NCBI RefSeq assembly: GCF_003570725.1
Contig: NZ_QWVS01000023.1
Span: forward strand, 62,001 to 126,000
Reading direction: 5' to 3'
DNA from: Peribacillus asahii
GTDB lineage: Bacteria > Bacillota > Bacilli > Bacillales > DSM-1321
DNA length: 64,000 nucleotides
Program-made: the position numbers and the translations under genes
Notes under the pieces: model-generated
Told to the model about the DNA's origin: nothing
Databases searched by the model: none
The model's input: the letters and a program-made list of their open reading frames with translations, nothing else
Shown here: positions 28,119 through 36,963 of the stretch, piece by piece
Layout: the number at the start of each line of letters is the position of its first letter
Numbering within the stretch: the first letter of the stretch is position 1

Positions 28119-28206
28119 AGAGGTAGGGAGAATCAACAAACGATGATGAACGCAATATACATTGTTTGCTAAAAAACGAGTTGACCAAAGGGGGAGGCTT
28201 TGAAAA

Positions 28207-28470
28207 ATGAAAATTCATTCTTTTGGTGTATCGAGGGTAAATCCTTATAATCTGCAAGCGAATAAAATGAACAACCAGAAGCTTTCTCATAAGAAAGCAG
28301 TTGATAAATTAGAGATTTCTTCGGAGGCTAAAGTGATGCAGGAAGGCTCCAGTATTCAAGCTGAAAGACAGGCAAAAATCGAACAGCTGAAGCGCCAAGT
28401 AGAGAATGGCACATATACGTTGGATTCAAAGGCCACAGCGAAAGGAATTATCGATCATTTTAAACGTTAA
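28207..28470 (+). CDS. flgM: Anti-sigma-D factor FlgM
   Basis: 87 residues. The C-terminal half has the conserved ISSEAKVMQ and RQAKIEQLKRQVENGTYTLD pattern of FlgM. It binds sigma-D and holds it inactive until the hook is finished and FlgM is exported. Strong GGGGGAGG site upstream. A 20-bp perfect palindrome (28467-28486) covers the stop codon. Confidence 0.93.
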   Translation: MKIHSFGVSRVNPYNLQANKMNNQKLSHKKAVDKLEISSEAKVMQEGSSIQAERQAKIEQLKRQVENGTYTLDSKATAKGIIDHFKR

Positions 28471-28486
28471 TCAAACGTTTGATTAA
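28467..28486. other. 20-bp perfect palindrome at the flgM stop
   Basis: TTAATCAAACGTTTGATTAA reads the same on both strands, followed by an A run. A shortened form (TTAATC-AAAC-GATTAA) lies at 46893-46908 beside another sigma-D promoter. It could be an operator or a weak terminator. Confidence 0.45.
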
Positions 28487-28546
28487 AAAGGGCGGATGGC
28501 TAGAATGTCTATCCGTCCATCATCTGTGTATAGAGGAGGAATGGAC

Positions 28547-29017
28547 ATGTCCGCACAGCCAATCATCGAGGCACTCGAGCAATTAATTAAGCTTCACCAA
28601 GACTTTAATAAACTAGCGAGTAAAAAAAAGAACATCATCATAGAAGGTGACACGGACGCCCTTACCGCTCTTTTGATGGATGAACAGAAGTATGTGAAAG
28701 CTATCTCACAAATAGAAATCAAACGACAAGAAGCTGTTCAAACGTTCTTGGATAGTCAACAAAACGCTACGTTTGATCAGGTCATTGAAGAAGCACCTTC
28801 TTTTGAAGCAGAGATTTTACAGCGTTTAAAAATGGAACTTTTAGAAGAGGTAACACAATTAAAAGAACAAAATGAGTTCAATCAGCAATTGCTCGTTCAG
28901 TCCTTGCAGTTTGTCAATCTATCATTAGATGTATTGCGACCGCAGGACCGAAACTATAATTATGGCAACGAGCAAGCACCGAAGCAATCCATCAGCATGT
29001 TTGATTCAAAAGCATAA
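28547..29017 (+). CDS. flgN: Hook-filament junction chaperone FlgN
   Basis: 156 residues from ATG 28547, chosen because GAGGAGGA ends six bases upstream; two earlier in-frame ATGs have poor spacing. Long helices with heptads (EALEQLIKLHQDFNKLASKK) fit FlgN, the cytoplasmic chaperone for FlgK and FlgL, which follow immediately. It equals B. subtilis yvyG/flgN in length and place. Confidence 0.88.
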   Translation: MSAQPIIEALEQLIKLHQDFNKLASKKKNIIIEGDTDALTALLMDEQKYVKAISQIEIKRQEAVQTFLDSQQNATFDQVIEEAPSFEAEILQRLKMELLEEVTQLKEQNEFNQQLLVQSLQFVNLSLDVLRPQDRNYNYGNEQAPKQSISMFDSKA

Positions 29018-29041
29018 TACATAGAAAGAGAGGGTAAATAG

Positions 29042-30595
29042 ATGGTTTCAACTTTTATGGGCTTAGAAACATCCAAGCGCGCACTTAGCGTTGCTCAATC
29101 CGCCCTATATACTACAGGCCACAATGTTGCGAATGCGAATACACCTGGATATTCACGTCAGCGCGTCAATCTATCAGCAACAGAGAGTTTTCCTTCTCCA
29201 GCATTGAATAGCCCGCGAATAGCGGGACAACTAGGAACAGGTGTGGAAGCGGGTTCTATTCAGCGAATTCGCGATAGTTTTTTAGATAGTCAATATCGCA
29301 GCCAAAGCAGCAAAGTAGGCTACTATAGTTCGTTAAGTGAATCATTGACGAAAATGGAAGAGATTTTAAATGATCCGTCAGAAAGTGGTTTATTAAACAC
29401 GATGAACAAATTCTGGGGTTCGTTGGAGGATTTAACAACAAATACGGATAATATCGGGGCGCGGGCCGTTGTCGCTTCATCTGGGCAAATGGTCGCTGAA
29501 ACGCTGAACTACTACTATAATGCTTTAACGAATGTGCAAGAGGACCTTCGTTATCAAATTGGCGTAGAACAAAGCGGAATCAATACGATTATCTCTAATA
29601 TTCAAAGCATTAATGAGAAAATCAGCAAAGTCGAACCGCATGGCTATGTCCCAAATGATTTATATGACGAGCGAGATACGCTAGTTGATCAATTATCACA
29701 GTTCATGAATGTGAAAGTATCTACGGTGTTTCCAGAAAAATACGGGATTGTGGACAAAGCAGCCGCTGAAGGACTGTATAACATTGAATTAATTCAAGAG
29801 GACGGTTCTTCTTACATGCCGCCAATTAACTTAATTAGTGTGAATCATACTGGAATTGTTGGGGCCAATACTATTGAAGTTCAAACAGATAGTGCGACAG
29901 GCGCCATTAGCGGTGTGAAAATTGGCGGCACGACCTTACAGGACTATAAATTTGCCGGTGCACTTACTGGGCTGATTGAAAGTGCTGGGTATGTAGAAGA
30001 TGGTACGGTGAAAGGGGCATATCCTGATATGCTGCAAAAGCTGAATGATATGACAGAAGCTTTTGTGAATGAGTTTAACTATGTTCATAGTCAAGGGTTC
30101 GTAGTAGGAGATCCGCCGACCAAGGGTGGAAATTTCTTTGAAATTACAGCTGGAAAGAATGCAGCCCAAACGATTAAAGTCAACGCAGACATTATTAAAG
30201 ATCCGTCCTTGATTGCTTCTGGTGCAAAAAGTAATGCGGCTGGTGATAATGAGAACGCTCATCATTTAGCGGCTATTAAGTCAAAGGATTTCACTCAGTA
30301 TGAAAGTGGGAACATACCTCCTGGATTAAATGGCACGTTTGATACATATTACGCAGGCGTTATTGGAAACCTCGGTGTCGATTCTGCCAGCGTGCAAAAA
30401 GACCATTCAAATGCACAAATTTTAGCGACTTCAGTGGATAAAAATCGTCAATCGGTGAGTGCGGTTTCTTTAGATGAAGAAATGACCGATATGGTGAGGT
30501 ACCAGCAAGCCTACAATGCAGCAGCACGAATGGTTACATTAGTGGATGAAATGCTCGATAAAATTATTAACGGTATGGGCACTGGCGGCAGATAA
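29042..30595 (+). CDS. flgK: Flagellar hook-filament junction protein FlgK (HAP1)
   Basis: 517 residues. The N-terminus (FMGLETSKRALSVAQSALYT, then NVANANTPGYSRQRV) and the C-terminus (EEMTDMVRYQQAYNAAARM) are the typical coiled ends of an axial protein. It joins hook to filament outside the cell. AGAGAGGG site upstream; flgL starts 18 bases later. Confidence 0.97.
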   Translation: MVSTFMGLETSKRALSVAQSALYTTGHNVANANTPGYSRQRVNLSATESFPSPALNSPRIAGQLGTGVEAGSIQRIRDSFLDSQYRSQSSKVGYYSSLSESLTKMEEILNDPSESGLLNTMNKFWGSLEDLTTNTDNIGARAVVASSGQMVAETLNYYYNALTNVQEDLRYQIGVEQSGINTIISNIQSINEKISKVEPHGYVPNDLYDERDTLVDQLSQFMNVKVSTVFPEKYGIVDKAAAEGLYNIELIQEDGSSYMPPINLISVNHTGIVGANTIEVQTDSATGAISGVKIGGTTLQDYKFAGALTGLIESAGYVEDGTVKGAYPDMLQKLNDMTEAFVNEFNYVHSQGFVVGDPPTKGGNFFEITAGKNAAQTIKVNADIIKDPSLIASGAKSNAAGDNENAHHLAAIKSKDFTQYESGNIPPGLNGTFDTYYAGVIGNLGVDSASVQKDHSNAQILATSVDKNRQSVSAVSLDEEMTDMVRYQQAYNAAARMVTLVDEMLDKIINGMGTGGR

Positions 30596-30613
30596 AAGGT
30601 GAGGTGAGGATAC

Positions 30614-31495
30614 ATGCGCGTAACGCAATCGATGCTTTCAAATAACATGATTCGTAATATTAGCAACAGCTATGAAAGACTGGCAAAATTGCAGGAACAA
30701 ATTTTAACGCAAAAAAAGTTTTCTAAACCATCGGATGATCCAGTAGCGGCGATGATGGGGATGAACTATCGAACAAGCTTAAATCAAGTGGAACAATATT
30801 CACGTAATATTAGTGAAGCAACAAACTGGGTCGAGAGTACCGACTCAGCATTAGGACAAGCCATTTCTGCCCTTCAACGAATGAGGGAGTTAACAGTACA
30901 AGCGAGTAATGGGACATATGAGTCAGACCAAAGGGACAGTGTTAACGAAGAAATTAAGCAATTACGACAACATTTAGTCGATATTGGGGATACTCAACTT
31001 GGCGGGAAGTATATTTTTAACGGCTATGATACAAATAAACGACCGTCAGATACGATGGTTGACGGTGCACCAAGCTATGGAACGGATGAAATACAAGTCG
31101 AAGTGTTTACAGGAATTAAAATTCCGATTAACACAAGCGGACAGAGCACATTTGGAGAAGCACTTAAAACGGGCGGTACGATTGATCAATTAATGGCCAG
31201 TTTAAAGAGTACAGACGAAGCGGATATTACGAACCGATTAGCAGAGTTGGACGAGACGATTAATGTATTTATTAAAGAACAAGCAAAAGTCGGGGCCAAG
31301 CAAAACCGAATCGATCTAATGACCGATCGTGTAGGCCAACAAGAAGTCTTCGCTCAAAAAATCCTTTCTAGCAATGAAGATGTAGACATGGAAAAAGTCA
31401 TTCTCGACTTCACGACACAAGAAAGTATTCATACCGCTTCATTAAGTGTTGGTGCTAAAGTGATTCAGCCGAGTTTACTTGATTTTCTAAGGTAA
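30614..31495 (+). CDS. flgL: Flagellar hook-filament junction protein FlgL (HAP3)
   Basis: 293 residues with the flagellin-like N-terminus MRVTQSMLSNNMIRNISNS, KKFSKPSDDPVAAM, and a C-terminal SVGAKVIQPSLLDFLR. It forms the distal junction ring under the filament. Encoded in the flgM-flgN-flgK-flgL-yviE-fliW-csrA run. Confidence 0.96.
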   Translation: MRVTQSMLSNNMIRNISNSYERLAKLQEQILTQKKFSKPSDDPVAAMMGMNYRTSLNQVEQYSRNISEATNWVESTDSALGQAISALQRMRELTVQASNGTYESDQRDSVNEEIKQLRQHLVDIGDTQLGGKYIFNGYDTNKRPSDTMVDGAPSYGTDEIQVEVFTGIKIPINTSGQSTFGEALKTGGTIDQLMASLKSTDEADITNRLAELDETINVFIKEQAKVGAKQNRIDLMTDRVGQQEVFAQKILSSNEDVDMEKVILDFTTQESIHTASLSVGAKVIQPSLLDFLR

Positions 31496-31539
31496 AGCTA
31501 TTCTATATGGATAGCTTTTTTCTATAAGAGGTGAAAAGC

Positions 31540-32091
31540 ATGCAGCAAATTAGAATGCAGTCTACGTTTATTCAAACAGATTTAACCATTGAAGACCCAG
31601 TTCAACGTATGGAGCCATCAAAGGTGATTCAATCGATTGAACAGCCGCAAGCGGCTCTTCATATCGAGAGAACCCCAGGGAGGCTGACAATCGATCAAAC
31701 AGAAGCATGGGAGCAGATGGATATTAAGCATATTTTTCAAAGGACCGCAGAATTAGCTCAGGAAGGGAAGCAAAAAGTATTAGAAGGAATCGCCCGAAGA
31801 TCCAGGCAAGGCGATGAAATGATGCATATTGAAAGAGGCGGCAATGTACTAGGTGCACATGCCCAGCAAAATAGCGAACGACCAACTAAACAATTCAATA
31901 TCGGCTGGATTCCAACTCCATTCAGTGTCAAAACATATTATGAACAAGCCAAACTGAATATCGAAGCGCAAACGCACAAACCGATTATTGACGTGCAAAT
32001 TCAAAAGCCAGTTCACGATTACACACCGGGTAGTGTGAAGATGAATGTTACCCAAGAAAATTCATTAAATATTGATGTTGTAAATGTATAA
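31540..32091 (+). CDS. yviE: YviE-like protein (DUF6470 type)
   Basis: 183 residues from ATG 31540 (AGAGGTG upstream). Rich in polar beta-strand repeats such as IRMQSTFIQTDLTIE and LNIEAQTHKPIIDVQIQKP; no signal peptide or membrane segment. Recognised mainly by place between flgL and fliW, as in B. subtilis yviE. Function unknown, probably linked to flagella. Confidence 0.82.
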   Translation: MQQIRMQSTFIQTDLTIEDPVQRMEPSKVIQSIEQPQAALHIERTPGRLTIDQTEAWEQMDIKHIFQRTAELAQEGKQKVLEGIARRSRQGDEMMHIERGGNVLGAHAQQNSERPTKQFNIGWIPTPFSVKTYYEQAKLNIEAQTHKPIIDVQIQKPVHDYTPGSVKMNVTQENSLNIDVVNV

Positions 32092-32107
32092 GAAAGTAGG
32101 GATAAAG

Positions 32108-32551
32108 ATGAAGATTTCTACAAAATTTCATGGTGAAATAGAGATGAATGAGGAAGAGATTTATACATTTGAGAGCGGGATTCCGGGATTTTTAGAGGAG
32201 AGGCAATTTGGCTTACTACCACTTGATGAAACACCATTTTTCGTTCTTCAATCTTTGAAAACACCAGAAGTTGCTTTCATTATGACGAATCCATTTGAAG
32301 TGTTTCCAACGTATGAAGTGAATCTTTCTGACGAAGTACTAGCTGATTTGCAAATTCAATCAGAACAAGACGTGACGGTATTCACAATTTTATCGGTACG
32401 AGATTCATTTGAACAAACAACGGCCAACCTGCAAGCACCGATTATTCTCAATCACACGAAGAAATTAGGAAAACAATACATCATGAAAACGGACAGCTAT
32501 ACAACTCGCCATAAGCTTGTCCCATCTCCAATTATGCAGGAGGCCAAATAA
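32108..32551 (+). CDS. fliW: Flagellar assembly factor FliW
   Basis: 147 residues. The family pattern is clear: [31 protein letters not shown] and [16 protein letters not shown]. FliW binds either flagellin or CsrA; when free flagellin falls it takes CsrA off the hag mRNA. The stop and the csrA start share one base (TAATG), which fits coupled amounts of the two. Confidence 0.96.
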   Translation: MKISTKFHGEIEMNEEEIYTFESGIPGFLEERQFGLLPLDETPFFVLQSLKTPEVAFIMTNPFEVFPTYEVNLSDEVLADLQIQSEQDVTVFTILSVRDSFEQTTANLQAPIILNHTKKLGKQYIMKTDSYTTRHKLVPSPIMQEAK

Positions 32552-32781
32552 TGCTTGTACTCACTAGAAAGTTAAATGAATCAATTATGATTGGCAATGA
32601 TATTGAGATTACGGTATTAGCTGTTGAAGGAGAGCAAATCAAACTCGGCATTCAAGCACCAAAGCATGTCGACATCCATCGGAAAGAAGTATATTTGTCC
32701 ATTCAGCAAGAAAATAACCAAGCCCTAAATACCGAAGTCAACACTTTGACAAATTTAAGCGAGTTTTTTCGAAAAAAATAA
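32551..32781 (+). CDS. csrA: Carbon storage regulator CsrA
   Basis: 76 residues: [20 protein letters not shown] and [19 protein letters not shown] are the RNA-binding core. A dimer that binds GGA sites in hairpin loops; in Bacillus it blocks hag translation. Such a site is present in the leader at 32881-32915. Confidence 0.97.
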   Translation: MLVLTRKLNESIMIGNDIEITVLAVEGEQIKLGIQAPKHVDIHRKEVYLSIQQENNQALNTEVNTLTNLSEFFRKK

Positions 32782-32791
32782 ATGTATTCTC

Positions 32792-32818
32792 TAAATAAAA
32801 CAGTGAAAGCACCGATAT
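32792..32818 (+). promoter_or_regulatory. Sigma-D promoter for the first flagellin gene
   Basis: TAAA (32792-32795), 15 bases, ACCGATAT (32811-32818). One change from consensus. Transcription should start near 32825, giving a leader of about 97 bases. Confidence 0.88.
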
Positions 32819-32829
32819 TAAGGATGTAA

Positions 32830-32915
32830 GGTTGAATAGTGATATAGGCGGCCGACTTAATCACTATTCAACCGAAATAACCACATGGATGTGGGAACTG
32901 AAAACTCAAGGAGGA
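32830..32915 (+). promoter_or_regulatory. Flagellin mRNA leader: 14-bp hairpin and CsrA sites
   Basis: GGTTGAATAGTGAT (32830-32843) pairs perfectly with ATCACTATTCAACC (32860-32873). A small hairpin follows, CCACATGGATGTGG (32881-32894), with GGA in its loop, the classic CsrA site. A second GGA is in the ribosome site AAGGAGGA (32908-32915). Two sites with one over the ribosome site match CsrA control of hag known in B. subtilis. Confidence 0.82.
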
Positions 32916-32922
32916 AATAACA

Positions 32923-35733
32923 ATGAGAATTAATCATAATATTGCGGCGTTGAACACTTATCGTCAGTTTGGTGCAGCTAATGCCGCGCAAGGCAAATCA
33001 ATGGAGAAATTATCTTCAGGTCTTCGTATCAACCGTGCAGGAGATGACGCAGCAGGTCTAGCAATCTCTGAAAAAATGCGTGGACAAATTCGTGGCTTAG
33101 ACAGAGCTTCAGCAAATGCTCAAGACGGTAGACTAGAAATGCCGCTCTAAGCAGTAATGCTTAGATGAACACTCCGTGAATTCGGTGGAACCCCAAACCA
33201 GCATTTTGTGGATGGTGGGCAATACCGAGCCAAGCCTAATGAATCGGTAATTAGTAGTTAGGAAGGTGTGACGGTCAGGTGGTGAGGAACCGTACCGATA
33301 ACCCACCCACGAGCGCGGGGCATCCTATTGGGATGAAGATATGACCTGAACTTTATGGAAACATAAAGAAGTAGCGGATAAAAAGCCACTGCGATAACAT
33401 ATTTGATTTCTATGATTCAAACTGCTGAAGGTGCATTGAACGAAACACATGATATCCTTCAACGTATGAAAGAGCTTGCTACTCAAGCAGCCAACGGTAC
33501 AAACACAGATTCAGACCGTGGAGAAATCCAAAAAGAAATGAATCAATTAACATCTGAAATTAACCGTATCGGTAACACTACTGAGTTCAATACAAAGAAA
33601 TTATTGCAAGGTAGCAATAGTAAATCAGATGTGGGTGCAACAGCAGCTGCTGGAACTTCAGCAGTTGATGCAGTAACTGCAACAAAAGCTGAATGGAATA
33701 CAGGTGCATTAACTGCTTTGACTAATGGACAAGATGCTACATTCGAGTTTATGGGTACTACAATTACCATAAATGGTGCCGATGATGCAGGAACATCTGG
33801 GGATGATACTGGTTTTGGTACTGCAACTGCTACATCTCAAACAATCACACTAGATACAGCTGGTGCTACAACAGCAGCTGCTCAGGCTGCTCATATTGTT
33901 AAAGCCCTTAATGACATGAAGGCTGAAGCAGGTTCACCACTGGCAGATTTCACTTTTGCAGTAGATACAAATGGAGTAAAAATAACAGGTCCAGCATCTG
34001 CAGGTGATGATAATAATACTCAAGCTATTACGTATCAACTTACAGATGGAACGAATAAACAAACTAATACAACTAATGCTGCTCAGTTGACCACAGCTGG
34101 TGTTGACGCAGTTGCAGGGGTAGCTCAATCTTATGATTTAACATTCGATAAAGCTCCAACTGAAGGTTCTACTTTTACTGTTGCCGGAAAAGATGTTGCA
34201 TTCTATGATAGCAGCAAAGGTACTTATTCAGATGCGGCAGATGCTCAAACTAAATTAGGTGCAGATCATGTAATTGATGTTAATGGTAAAAACACTTCTG
34301 ATATTGCAGCGGCTGTAGCAGCACTCGACTTTACGAATTCAGGAAATGGTGCAACAGCAACAGCTGTAGGAAACAAAGTTACTTTTACAGCCGAAACAGC
34401 TGGAACAGCATCAGCAAATAATGCTAAGGTTACTACTTCTGATGCTTATGCAGGAACTAAATCTGTTTATTCTGCAGCTGCAGGAGCAGCAAATGCTGAC
34501 TTAAGCGGTGCTGCAGCAGATGACTTCCAATTATCAGTAACTGTTGGTTCTAAAACATTTACAGTTGATTCATCTTCATTAAATACCGACTTAACAGGTA
34601 TTGCTACCTATGGTAGTGCTCAACAAACAACTGTAATAGATGCGTTTAAAAACGCAACAGCTGCAGATGGTACAAAATTATCAGATTTAGTAGATGTAAG
34701 TTTTGATAATGGAGCTTCTCAGACTCTTACATTTAACGCAAAAGAAGTAGGTACTGATAATATTTCTGTTGTATTAACAGGAAGTGATGCAGCAGCAGTA
34801 GATAATGCTATTGGTATAACAGCAGGAACAACCAATGGAACAGCAGGAACTGATGCATTTGCAGATGGTGGAAAAGCTTTTGAAGAAACTTTCCAAGTAG
34901 GTGCAAACCAAGGTCAAAGCTTCAGTATCAATATTAATGATATGCGTTCTAGTGCATTAGGACTTACTGGTGATTCTGCGGGTGCTACTAATAAAGATGT
35001 TGTAGGAGCTAAATACACAACTTCTAAAGATGTAACAAATGGTACTGACGATACGGGTGTAGAATTTGCATTAGATGTATCGACAACAGAATCAGCATCT
35101 GCGGCTATCAAAGTTCTTGATAATGCCATTCAAAATGTATCTGCAGAACGTTCTAAACTAGGGGCATACCAAAACCGTCTAGAACACACAATTAACAACT
35201 TAGGAACATCTTCTGAAAACTTAACTGCTGCGGAATCTCGTATCCGTGACGTTGATTATGCTTTAGCTGCTTAAGAGCAGTGACAAGCACAGTCGTCCTA
35301 GCTGGTAACGGCTAGCGATTATTATCGGGTGAATTGCTGGAAAACCCTTAGAGCTTTTCTTACCACAACGTAGTTGGAAACGACAAGCGTGAAGGTTTGA
35401 AAAAAGAAAAGATGTGGGCAATCAGCAGCCAAGCTCCTGTTCCGAAAGGATGGAGAAGGTTCAACGACTAGGAAACCGTCTAAGGCAATAGCTATGACGA
35501 TGAATCCATAGGTGAAACAATGTATCATCAGCATTGTGAATCCGAAGTGCCCGACCCCTATTAGAAGGCTATAGGGTGAAGATATAGTCTAGTCATTTGT
35601 GAAAGCAAATGTTCGCACGATGGCGAAAGAAATGATGAGTCAAACTAAGAATTCTATTCTTTCTCAAGCAGCACAAGCAATGTTGGCTCAAGCTAATCAA
35701 CAGCCACAAGGTGTACTTCAACTATTACGTTAA
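32923..35733 (+). CDS. hag: Flagellin, split by two group I introns (exons 32923-33129, 33406-35256, 35620-35733)
   Basis: Exon 1 codes 69 residues from [12 protein letters not shown] to SANAQDG. Exon 2 (617 codons) resumes exactly with [11 protein letters not shown] and ends ESRIRDVD. Exon 3 gives [10 protein letters not shown] through [13 protein letters not shown]. Joined, they make 723 residues with intact D0/D1 ends and an expanded Ala/Thr/Asp-rich surface domain; B. subtilis Hag has 304. Both introns carry in-frame stops (33148 and 35272), so without splicing only short products result. Each break lies in the most conserved flagellin sequence, as mobile introns prefer. It has its own sigma-D promoter and terminator. 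The exact second junction may be shifted by six bases (35262/35626), which would give YA instead of MA. An ATG-less reading from a TTG at 33403 is an artefact of the intron end. Confidence 0.88.
33130..33405 (+). ncRNA. Group I intron 1 in flagellin (276 nt)
   Basis: The upstream exon ends in T (GACGGT) and the intron ends in G, as in group I. The guide GAAATGCCG (33136-33144) pairs on its right half (GCCG) with CGGU at the exon end, with U-G at the splice site (P1), and on its left half (GAAAT) with ATTTC, the first five exon 2 bases (P10). P2 is CTAAGCA/TGCTTAG; P7 GGTCA (33273-33277) with TGACC (33342-33346); P8 CATCC/GGATG (33321-33335); P9 CTTTATG-GAAA-CATAAAG (33351-33368). No endonuclease gene inside. 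The core differs from intron 2. Confidence 0.9.
35257..35619 (+). ncRNA. Group I intron 2 in flagellin (363 nt)
   Basis: The core is typical of bacterial and phage group I introns: AATCAGCAGCCAAGC (P4-J-P5), hairpin P6 CTCC-GGAG, GAAGGTTCAACGACTA (P7 left strand) and GAAGATATAGTCT (P7 right strand, 35578-35590), P9 CATTTG/CAAATG (35594-35611). P2 is CTAGC/GCTAG (35298-35315). It is free of an endonuclease gene. The end base before exon 3 is G. I could not settle P1; the reading frame allows 35256/35620 or 35262/35626 as junctions. Confidence 0.87.
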
Positions 35734-35746
35734 TTTAGATATTTAT

Positions 35747-35779
35747 AGAAAGACCTTAGGATTTTCTAAGGTCTTTCTA
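35747..35779 (+). terminator. Terminator of the first flagellin gene
   Basis: AGAAAGACCTTAG / CTAAGGTCTTTCT, a 13-bp perfect stem, followed by ATTTTATT. It begins 13 bases past the spliced gene's stop. Confidence 0.88.
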
Positions 35780-35814
35780 TTTTATTCTTGTAAATTAAAA
35801 AGGATTGATGGTTT

Positions 35815-36480
35815 ATGGATGAATTGAAAAATGCATTTTATTATTTCGGTGAAAGTATTAAAATAGGACAAAATTTAACTCTTGATGATCCCTCTAAAAT
35901 CTATATCGGCAACAATGTAAAGTTGAGACAAAATGTATGCTTATCTTTAAGTAAGCGCGGCAATCAAAACCAAGACTTAAGAATAAAATTGGAAGATAGA
36001 GTCTATGTTGGGATGGGTACAATAATTGAATCCTATAATCAGGTTATAATTGAAGATGATTGCTTAATTGGTCCTAGGGTTTTTATTTCTGATTCTCAAC
36101 ATGAATACTCAAATCCTAATTTGCCGATCGCAAATCAAGGTATTAAATCAATTGTTAATAGGCTAATTGTTAAAAGAGGAGCTTGGATTGGAGCAAATGT
36201 TACTTTAATAGGTGACATTTCTATAGGAAATGGAAGTGTAATAGGGGCTAATTCAGTTGTTACAATGAGTGTTCCTTCACATTGTGTTATATACGGTAAT
36301 CCAGCATCAGTTTTGAAAATCTATCATTATAAAAAGAGAGAATGGGTACAACCTCATTCAGACGAAGAGATTTTAGAGATTCTTCAACAACGAGGGAATT
36401 TTGAAGGATATAATGATGATTATATTTTAGCAAGTCTCAAAAAAGAGTTAGAAAAAATCAAGAATAGTTCTATTCTGTAA
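35815..36480 (+). CDS. Hexapeptide-repeat O-acetyltransferase-like protein
   Basis: 221 residues. Left-handed beta-helix repeats (IYIGNNVKLR, VYVGMGTII, CLIGPRVFISDSQHEY, AWIGANVTLIGDISIGNGSV IGANSVV), then the family GNPASVLK end and a helical tail. WbbJ-type enzymes acetylate sugars or nucleotide sugars, so a role in flagellin glycan is plausible given the place between flagellin units, but no other glycan gene is near. The last codons (NSSIL and the stop) lie in sequence matching group I intron P7-P9, so the 3' end looks recombined. AT-rich compared with neighbours. Confidence 0.8.
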   Translation: MDELKNAFYYFGESIKIGQNLTLDDPSKIYIGNNVKLRQNVCLSLSKRGNQNQDLRIKLEDRVYVGMGTIIESYNQVIIEDDCLIGPRVFISDSQHEYSNPNLPIANQGIKSIVNRLIVKRGAWIGANVTLIGDISIGNGSVIGANSVVTMSVPSHCVIYGNPASVLKIYHYKKREWVQPHSDEEILEILQQRGNFEGYNDDYILASLKKELEKIKNSSIL

Positions 36481-36540
36481 GATACAGTCGTAAAGCAAGC
36501 AAACCAACGACCATAGAAAGTTCTGCAACTTCTTCGTTAA
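36460..36540 (+). pseudogene. Remnant A: intron 3' end plus last 15 codons of a flagellin gene
   Basis: 36496-36540 reads QANQRP-stop-KVLQLLR-stop, the flagellin tail [14 protein letters not shown] with one nonsense change. Before it, AAGAATAGTTCTATTCTGTA-AGATACAGTCGTAAAG aligns with the intron end at 36860-36901 of remnant B (ATATAGTCTATTCTATG then a small hairpin and AAAG). The hairpin CTGTA-AGA-TACAG matches P9. The acyltransferase stop codon lies within it. Confidence 0.75.
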
Positions 36541-36552
36541 GAATAAAGTCAG

Positions 36553-36590
36553 AGGTCATGGAATTTATCCACGGCCTTTTATTTTAGTAC
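36553..36590 (+). terminator. Terminator left from flagellin remnant A
   Basis: AGGTCATGG / CCACGGCCT (one mismatch, one G-U) followed by TTTTATTTT, 12 bases after the remnant's stop, as expected for a full flagellin unit. Confidence 0.6.
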
Positions 36591-36620
36591 ATAATGGGAA
36601 TATCATTGGAGGATAACTGA

Positions 36621-36901
36621 GTGAATTGCTGGAACTTCCTAAAGCTTCATCAACCACAACGTAACTGGAAACGGTCAGCGTGAAGGTGTGAAAATGATGA
36701 AGATGAAACAATGGATAATCAGCAGCCAAGCTCCTGTGAGGAAACTGTGGAGAAGGTTCAACGACTAGAGAACACGGTCTAAGGTAAAAAGCTATGGCTA
36801 TGAATCTCGTAGGGCAGCTAGTCTGTTCGAAGCGCCCAGCTCCATGAAAAACATGGATGAAGATATAGTCTATTCTATGATCGAAAGACATAGCGGCAAA
36901 G
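36621..36901 (+). pseudogene. Remnant B: 5'-truncated group I intron
   Basis: From GTGAATTGCTGGAA on, it aligns with intron 2 from 35329: AATCAGCAGCCAAGCTCCTG, GAGAAGGTTCAACGACTA and GAAGATATAGTCTA are the same. P7 strands are 36761-36767 and 36862-36871; P9 is CTATG/CATAG. The part before P3 (exon, P1, P2) is absent, so it cannot splice. It ends in AAAG before the flagellin tail codons. Confidence 0.82.
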
Positions 36902-36946
36902 CAAGCCAATCAACAACCACAAGGAGTTTTACAACTTCTTCGTTAA
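36902..36946 (+). pseudogene. Flagellin 3' exon remnant B (15 codons)
   Basis: [14 protein letters not shown] and stop, intact, right after intron remnant B. The junction would be GCT^CAA in the parent, a site that is still intact and empty in the working flagellin genes. A terminator follows. Confidence 0.82.
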
Positions 36947-36963
36947 TTTTAGATTTTATACAG

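Noticed and set aside
33130-33405. Flagellin pseudogene by frameshift or sequencing error
   Set aside because: The insert is a discrete 276 nt with group I pairing, and the flagellin frame and motifs resume exactly after it.
33403-35274. Independent gene starting at TTG 33403
   Set aside because: The TTG is the end of intron 1; the protein starts mid-flagellin and ends in intron 2 sequence.
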